This document shows, piece after piece, positions 24,366-27,490 of a stretch of DNA of 27,490 nt. Source of the stretch: CAMDMI01 sp036759185 (GTDB lineage Bacteria; Bacteroidota; Bacteroidia; Cytophagales; Flexibacteraceae); NCBI GenBank assembly GCA_036759185.1, contig DAIOVD010000038.1, positions 1-27,490 on the forward strand, written 5' to 3'. Made by a program: the position numbers and the translations under genes. Within the stretch, counting starts at the first letter, position 1. Every line of letters starts with the position of its first letter. The notes under the pieces were generated by a model, which did not search any database, was not told the DNA's origin, and was given only the letters and a program-made list of their open reading frames with translations.

Positions 24366-24869
24366 ATGGGAATGATCGGCAATTATCTGCGGGTATCGCA
24401 GGACGTTCTGGAAGAATATCAGACGGACAGCAGCAAACTGGAAAAACGAGTCTACAGCGATGGCAATCGGAATGACAAGGACCTCATCGACGTCAACAAA
24501 AACTGGGCAGGACTATTTTACCTGCTAACCGGACAAACTCTTGAAACCGAGGAAAAGGCCGTAGCTCCTTTGGCCTGGATACTTAGTCCTCCACATGAAA
24601 TTGATCCGGAGCAGGATATGGGGTATGGCCCGGCCAAATTCACCGATGCTGAACAGACCAATGAAGTCAGCCTTGCACTGCAAAGCCTTGCGGTTGACGA
24701 ATTGAAGTTGCGTTACAATGGAAAAGAGATGCAGGAACTTGGCATTTACCCGGAGATCTGGGATGAACCGGAATGCCTTGAAGATTTGATCCACTGCTTC
24801 CAAACCTTGCAGGATTTCTACCACAAAGCGGCAATGGATGGCCAGTCGGTGATTTTTTTCGTCGATTAA
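24366..24869 (+). CDS. DUF1877 (YfbM-like) family protein
   Basis: The 167-residue cytoplasmic protein begins MGMIGNYLRVSQDVLEEY, the typical start of DUF1877/YfbM proteins, and keeps the family pattern: DLIDVNKNWAGLFYLLTG (about 39-56), PLAWILSPP, then a helical second half (EWD-like IYPEIWDEPECLEDLIHCFQ) and a final beta strand, GQSVIFFVD. The role of this family is not known; members occur singly in many bacteria. It lies 84 bases before the LspA-like gene on the same strand and may be transcribed with it. Confidence 0.85.
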   Translation: MGMIGNYLRVSQDVLEEYQTDSSKLEKRVYSDGNRNDKDLIDVNKNWAGLFYLLTGQTLETEEKAVAPLAWILSPPHEIDPEQDMGYGPAKFTDAEQTNEVSLALQSLAVDELKLRYNGKEMQELGIYPEIWDEPECLEDLIHCFQTLQDFYHKAAMDGQSVIFFVD

Positions 24870-24952
24870 ACCAAATCCCCTTTTACCTGTGAACATGTGG
24901 TTAACCATATCGGCACTTAGAATTGATACCAATTCAGCATTTTAACTTCCAA

Positions 24953-25663
24953 ATGAAGAAGAACGAACTCATTTTCCTCCTTGCCATTCTGGCCATCGAC
25001 CTGATCTCAAAACTCATGGCCAATGCCTGGCTACCATTCCAGGAGACCGTTCCGGTGGTGAATGATGTGTTGGTCTTTCATCTGGTCTATGAAAGTGAGA
25101 CCATCGGCGGATTTACCGAAAATATGGATCAGGCAGACGTATACCGGAATCAAGCCCTGGTTCTGAACAGTTATCTGGCATTCATTCTCGTTTCGGCGTT
25201 CCTGTATTTCAAATCTGTCTGGAATGGTCCAAAGCGCAAAAAAACAATGGGTTTCGTTGTTCTTGGATTACTGATTGCGGGCTACGCTGTTCTCGAATAT
25301 GTATTCACCCAGATACCGGTTTCGACCTGGGTGGCATCGGTTGTAGTAAAAGGCGTGGGTACGTATTTCTGGGTGGCTATGTTCCGGCTAACCCAACACA
25401 AATTTGCCCGTTACGCTCTGATGTGTATCCTGGCAAGTGGGCTCGGGAATTTGTTGAGTTATTTCTACAGTCCGTACCAGATTCTGGAATTCATATATTT
25501 TGAAGGATCACATGAACTTTACGATGGTGGCGTGTTGAACATTGCCGACATTTATTTCAATATTGGAATGGCAGGTCTGATTGGTTTTGGTGTATTCCTG
25601 GTGTTCAACCGCGTAACAGGAAACCATAAAAAACCTACTGTACCAATAAAAGCAGAGGAGTAA
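24953..25663 (+). CDS. LspA-like (signal peptidase II fold) membrane protein with an altered active site
   Basis: The start at 24953 gives 236 residues. Several hydrophobic segments are seen (about 6-25, 72-90, 98-118, 125-145, 152-170, 203-219). The N-terminus LLAILAIDLISKLMANAWLP has the D-x-x-(S/T)-K pattern of LspA, and the C-terminal GGVLNIADIYFNIGMA matches its FNxAD motif, with Asp199 in the place of the second catalytic Asp. In true LspA the motif GN-x-x-D-R supplies the first catalytic Asp. Here it reads GLGNLLSYF, with Ser169 and Tyr170 in place of Asp and Arg. The NxGAAF motif also appears altered (VYESETIGGF). The protein is about 70 residues longer than usual. It is probably a non-catalytic or changed-function paralogue; whether it cleaves lipoproteins is doubtful. 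Confidence 0.7.
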   Translation: MKKNELIFLLAILAIDLISKLMANAWLPFQETVPVVNDVLVFHLVYESETIGGFTENMDQADVYRNQALVLNSYLAFILVSAFLYFKSVWNGPKRKKTMGFVVLGLLIAGYAVLEYVFTQIPVSTWVASVVVKGVGTYFWVAMFRLTQHKFARYALMCILASGLGNLLSYFYSPYQILEFIYFEGSHELYDGGVLNIADIYFNIGMAGLIGFGVFLVFNRVTGNHKKPTVPIKAEE

Positions 25664-25716
25664 TCCGGAACCGGAGAAGATTAGACAACAATTAAGAACC
25701 CTGAAGTGACGGTGAC

Positions 25717-26043
25717 TTACTTCTGGTGAAGGCAAAGGTTGTTTCCGTCCAGGTCTTTAAGCCAGGCGAATTTCCCCCAGGGCGTTTCATCCACTTTTCC
25801 GACCTCAATTCCTTTGCTTTCCAGTTCGATGATCTTGCCATCGATGTCATCTGTTTCACAAATCAATCCTTGAAAACCAGCCAGCGAAATCGTGGTGTTG
25901 CTTCCGGGCAAACCCATTTGAATCCAGGATTCACCGTGCGGGTCCTTAGCCTCGATGATGATCTGAAAACCAAGTTTCAAATAAAACTCTTTGGCCTTTT
26001 GCCGGTCAGCCACCGGCATCATGATGATTTCAACGGATTTCAT
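25717..26043 (-). CDS. VOC (glyoxalase/bleomycin-resistance fold) family protein
   Basis: This 108-residue protein is one vicinal-oxygen-chelate module pair, of normal length. It opens MKSVEIIMMPVADRQKAKEF with YLKLGF (first beta-alpha-beta unit), and closes with ETPWGKFAWLKDLDGNNLCL, the typical end strand with DxDGN. VOC proteins bind metal and act as lyases, dioxygenases or resistance binders; no reaction can be assigned from sequence. It is convergent with the LspA-like gene and divergent from the HipA-like kinase gene. Confidence 0.9.
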   Translation of the reverse strand: MKSVEIIMMPVADRQKAKEFYLKLGFQIIIEAKDPHGESWIQMGLPGSNTTISLAGFQGLICETDDIDGKIIELESKGIEVGKVDETPWGKFAWLKDLDGNNLCLHQK

Positions 26044-26116
26044 TCTTATTGTCTGATTAAGATTTGGCTCAAAACTAGCCAGACGAAATGACTTCCATAT
26101 CGGGTAGAAGCGACAA

Positions 26117-26146
26117 ATTTCAACGTCGCTTGCGACAGATTGAAAT
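26117..26146. repeat. Nested hairpin in the VOC/HipA-like divergent spacer
   Basis: An outer stem ATTTCAA/TTGAAAT (26117-26123 and 26140-26146) encloses an inner stem GTCGC/GCGAC around a TT loop, with small unpaired bases between. It lies upstream of both flanking genes, so it is not a terminator of either. It could be a REP-like palindrome or a structured leader. Confidence 0.5.
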
Positions 26147-26203
26147 CGATTCTCAACACAAACTAACCCGGTACCCGATTGTCACTCGTCCCCAAAAAAT
26201 CAT

Positions 26204-26258
26204 ACTCTTCACTCTCAACCCTTAATTCATAACTCTTAATTCTTCACTTTTAATTTTT
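26204..26258. repeat. Inverted relative of the 24-kb repeat
   Basis: CTTAATTCATAACTCTTAAT and the bases around it are, on the minus strand, ATTAAGAGTTATGAATTAAG, close to the GAGTTATGAATTATGAAT core of the repeat at 23967-24164. The two places appear to share one degenerate intergenic repeat family in opposite orientation. It lies directly upstream of the HipA-like promoter. Confidence 0.5.
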
Positions 26259-26259
26259 C

Positions 26260-26267
26260 TAAGTTTG
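26260..26267 (+). promoter_or_regulatory. -7 element for the HipA-like/DUF3037 operon
   Basis: TAAGTTTG matches TAnnTTTG exactly, 23 bases before the TTG start of the HipA-like gene. A -33 TTTG is not evident at the usual distance; AT-rich repeat sequence lies there instead. Confidence 0.5.
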
Positions 26268-26290
26268 CAACGCTCCAACGGACGGAGCGA

Positions 26291-27097
26291 TTGAATTCAA
26301 AACTGCCGGATTTGCTGAATCTCAGAACTGTACAGGTCACCCGTTATGTGACACCCCTCCGCGAAGGCGGATCGCTGCCCGCTCTGGCCGAGGCCGACGA
26401 TTCGTTTTTGTATGTGCTCAAATTCCGGGGAGCCGGACAAGGCGTGAAAGCTCTGATCGCCGAACTCATCGGGGGAGAAATCGCCCGGACTCTGGGTTTT
26501 CGGATTCCGGAACTGGTTTTTGCGGAACTGGATGCCGCATTCGGACGCACCGAAGCCGACGAAGAAATCCAGGACCTCCTCAAATTCAGCACTGGTCTCA
26601 ATCTGGCTCTTCATTATCTGTCGGGCTCCATCACCTACGATCCTGCGGTCACTCGTCCCGATCCAAAACTCGCTTCGCAAATTGTGTGGCTGGATGGCTT
26701 TTTGACCAATATAGACCGGACAGCCCGCAACACCAATATGCTCATGTGGCATAAAGAACTCTGGCTGATCGACCACGGCGCTTCCCTCTATTTCCATCAT
26801 TCCTGGGACAATTGGGAAGAACAGGCGTCCCGTCCGTTTGCGGGCATTAAAGATCATGTGTTGCTGAAGTGGGCCACCGAACTGGAACAAGTGAACACTG
26901 AATTTTCTATGCTGCTGACTCCGGAAAAGATCGGGCAGATTGTCGCTTCCATTCCGGACGACTGGTTGCAGGCGGGAGCGTTTCCCGGCACACCGGATGA
27001 AACCCGGGACGTGTACCGTCGCTTTCTGGAGATCCGCCTTTCCTCATCGTTGAACTTTGTAAACGCTGCCGAAGATGCCCGCAAAGTCAGTTTTTGA
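26291..27097 (+). CDS. HipA-like kinase-fold protein
   Basis: The 268-residue protein starts at a TTG (26291); no ATG is available near the start. It fits the short HipA-like kinase domain found next to DUF3037. Kinase elements in order: a Gly-containing loop (REGGSLPAL, about 24-32), an ATP-binding Lys44 in FLYVLKFRG, the catalytic block LTNIDRTARNTN with Asp142 and Asn147/Asn149, and the metal-binding Asp161 in LWLIDHGASLYF. All key residues are present, so it is likely an active Ser/Thr-type or related kinase. HipA of E. coli inactivates glutamyl-tRNA synthetase, but this branch lacks HipA's usual partner HipB and its target is unknown. The DUF3037 gene overlaps its 3' end by 23 bases, indicating translational coupling. 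Confidence 0.85.
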   Translation: MNSKLPDLLNLRTVQVTRYVTPLREGGSLPALAEADDSFLYVLKFRGAGQGVKALIAELIGGEIARTLGFRIPELVFAELDAAFGRTEADEEIQDLLKFSTGLNLALHYLSGSITYDPAVTRPDPKLASQIVWLDGFLTNIDRTARNTNMLMWHKELWLIDHGASLYFHHSWDNWEEQASRPFAGIKDHVLLKWATELEQVNTEFSMLLTPEKIGQIVASIPDDWLQAGAFPGTPDETRDVYRRFLEIRLSSSLNFVNAAEDARKVSF

Positions 27098-27464
27098 GTA
27101 CGCCGTCGTTCGGGTTGTTCCGAAAGTGGAGAGGGAAGAATTCCTCAATGTGGGCATCATTTTGTTCTGCAAAGAGCTGCGGTTTCTGGATATGGTGTTC
27201 GAACTGGACGCCGTCCGTTTGCAGGCATTGTCACCAGCAGCCGATGCCGAAGAATTGCGGGCCAATCTGGCTTCCTATGAAAAGATTGCCAAAGGAAACC
27301 CGGATGCCGGCCCGATTGCGCAACTGGATGTGGCTTCGCGTTTTCGCTGGCTGACGGCGACCCGGAGTACCCAGATTCAATCGTCGAAAGTGCATCCCGG
27401 GTTGTGTGCGGGCGATCCGAAACAGACGTTGATGAGGTTGTTTGAACAGTTGGTGGGCCCCTAA
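27075..27464 (+). CDS. DUF3037 family protein paired with the HipA-like kinase
   Basis: The 129-residue protein begins MPAKSVFEYAVVRVVPKVER and has EEFLNVGIILFCKELRFLDM, the signature of DUF3037, followed by a helical centre and KVHPGLCAGDPKQTLMRLFE near the end. DUF3037 genes are regularly found directly after HipA-like kinase genes of this type, and the function of the pair is unknown. Here the ATG lies within the kinase gene, 23 bases overlapping in another frame. There is no DNA-binding motif, so it is not a HipB-like antitoxin by sequence. It could be a partner or substrate of the kinase. Confidence 0.87.
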   Translation: MPAKSVFEYAVVRVVPKVEREEFLNVGIILFCKELRFLDMVFELDAVRLQALSPAADAEELRANLASYEKIAKGNPDAGPIAQLDVASRFRWLTATRSTQIQSSKVHPGLCAGDPKQTLMRLFEQLVGP

Positions 27465-27466
27465 CC

Positions 27467-27485
27467 TCCCGATGTAAAATCGGGA
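27467..27485 (+). terminator. Hairpin after the DUF3037 gene, possible terminator
   Basis: TCCCGAT (27467-27473) pairs with ATCGGGA (27479-27485) around GTAAA, two bases after the DUF3037 stop. The window ends shortly after, so a T-tract cannot be checked. Confidence 0.5.
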
Positions 27486-27490
27486 CAGGC

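Noticed and set aside
24953..25663. A standard lipoprotein signal peptidase II (lspA)
   Set aside because: The GNxxDR motif lacks its Asp and Arg and the protein is much longer than LspA, so a plain lspA call would mislead.
26297..26890. A 197-codon minus-strand frame opposite the HipA-like gene
   Set aside because: The plus strand has the kinase motifs; the minus frame shows no known pattern.

Overview
The window looks like chromosomal DNA of a Bacteroidota bacterium, probably from a draft or metagenome assembly because it holds three runs of exactly 100 N. The assignment rests on a SusD-like lipoprotein, a family S46 dipeptidyl peptidase, a secreted protein with a type IX secretion (T9SS) C-terminal sorting domain, a proline-rich TonB, Crp/Fnr and HxlR regulators of Bacteroidota type, and several promoters with the Bacteroidota -7 element TAnnTTTG instead of a sigma-70 -10 box. 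I saw no rRNA, tRNA, CRISPR array, transposase or phage gene.

Layout. 1-3 kb: 3' part of a SusD-like nutrient-binding lipoprotein with a strong terminator, then an OprO/P-type porin that is intact once a false assembly gap is removed. 3-7.2 kb (minus): S46 peptidase with the Arg typical of Asp/Glu-specific DPP11, a DinB-like protein, and an HtrA/Do periplasmic protease. 7.2-9.1 kb (plus): a Crp/Fnr-type regulator and an NmrA-like NAD(P)-binding protein, each preceded by a perfect TTGAT-N4-ATCAA site. 9.1-12.5 kb (plus): xseA, xseB and a probable NA37 nucleoid-associated protein in a tight operon, then an exported carboxypeptidase-regulatory-like domain protein. 12.5-17.1 kb (minus): thioredoxin-fold/TPR protein, MFS transporter, TonB, and a second NmrA-like protein. 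17.2-18.7 kb (plus): HxlR regulator, divergent from that NmrA-like gene over a tandem operator-like repeat, followed by a dipeptide epimerase. 19-20.9 kb (plus): two unknown lipoproteins and a UPF0145 protein. 21-24 kb: an unresolved gap, then a large PKD/T9SS secreted protein and a degenerate repeat region. 24.3-27.5 kb: a DUF1877 protein, an LspA-like membrane protein that lacks one catalytic Asp, a VOC protein (minus), and an overlapping HipA-like kinase/DUF3037 pair.

How the genes fit together. Much of the window deals with the cell envelope and peptide or glycan use: SusD, porin, TonB, DPP11-like peptidase, dipeptide epimerase, HtrA and a T9SS cargo. The best regulatory signals are the two FNR-type boxes around the Crp/Fnr gene, whose recognition helix keeps the E-xx-SR residues of FNR, and the tandem HxlR-type operator. 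The least understood items are the HipA-like/DUF3037 pair and the LspA-like protein with an altered active site.

Two of the N gaps (1970-2069 and 7798-7897) are flanked on both sides by the same 55 bases. They are assembly overlaps, not real gaps; collapsing 155 bases at each restores one uninterrupted reading frame. The third (21045-21144) has no such overlap and is a true unknown.
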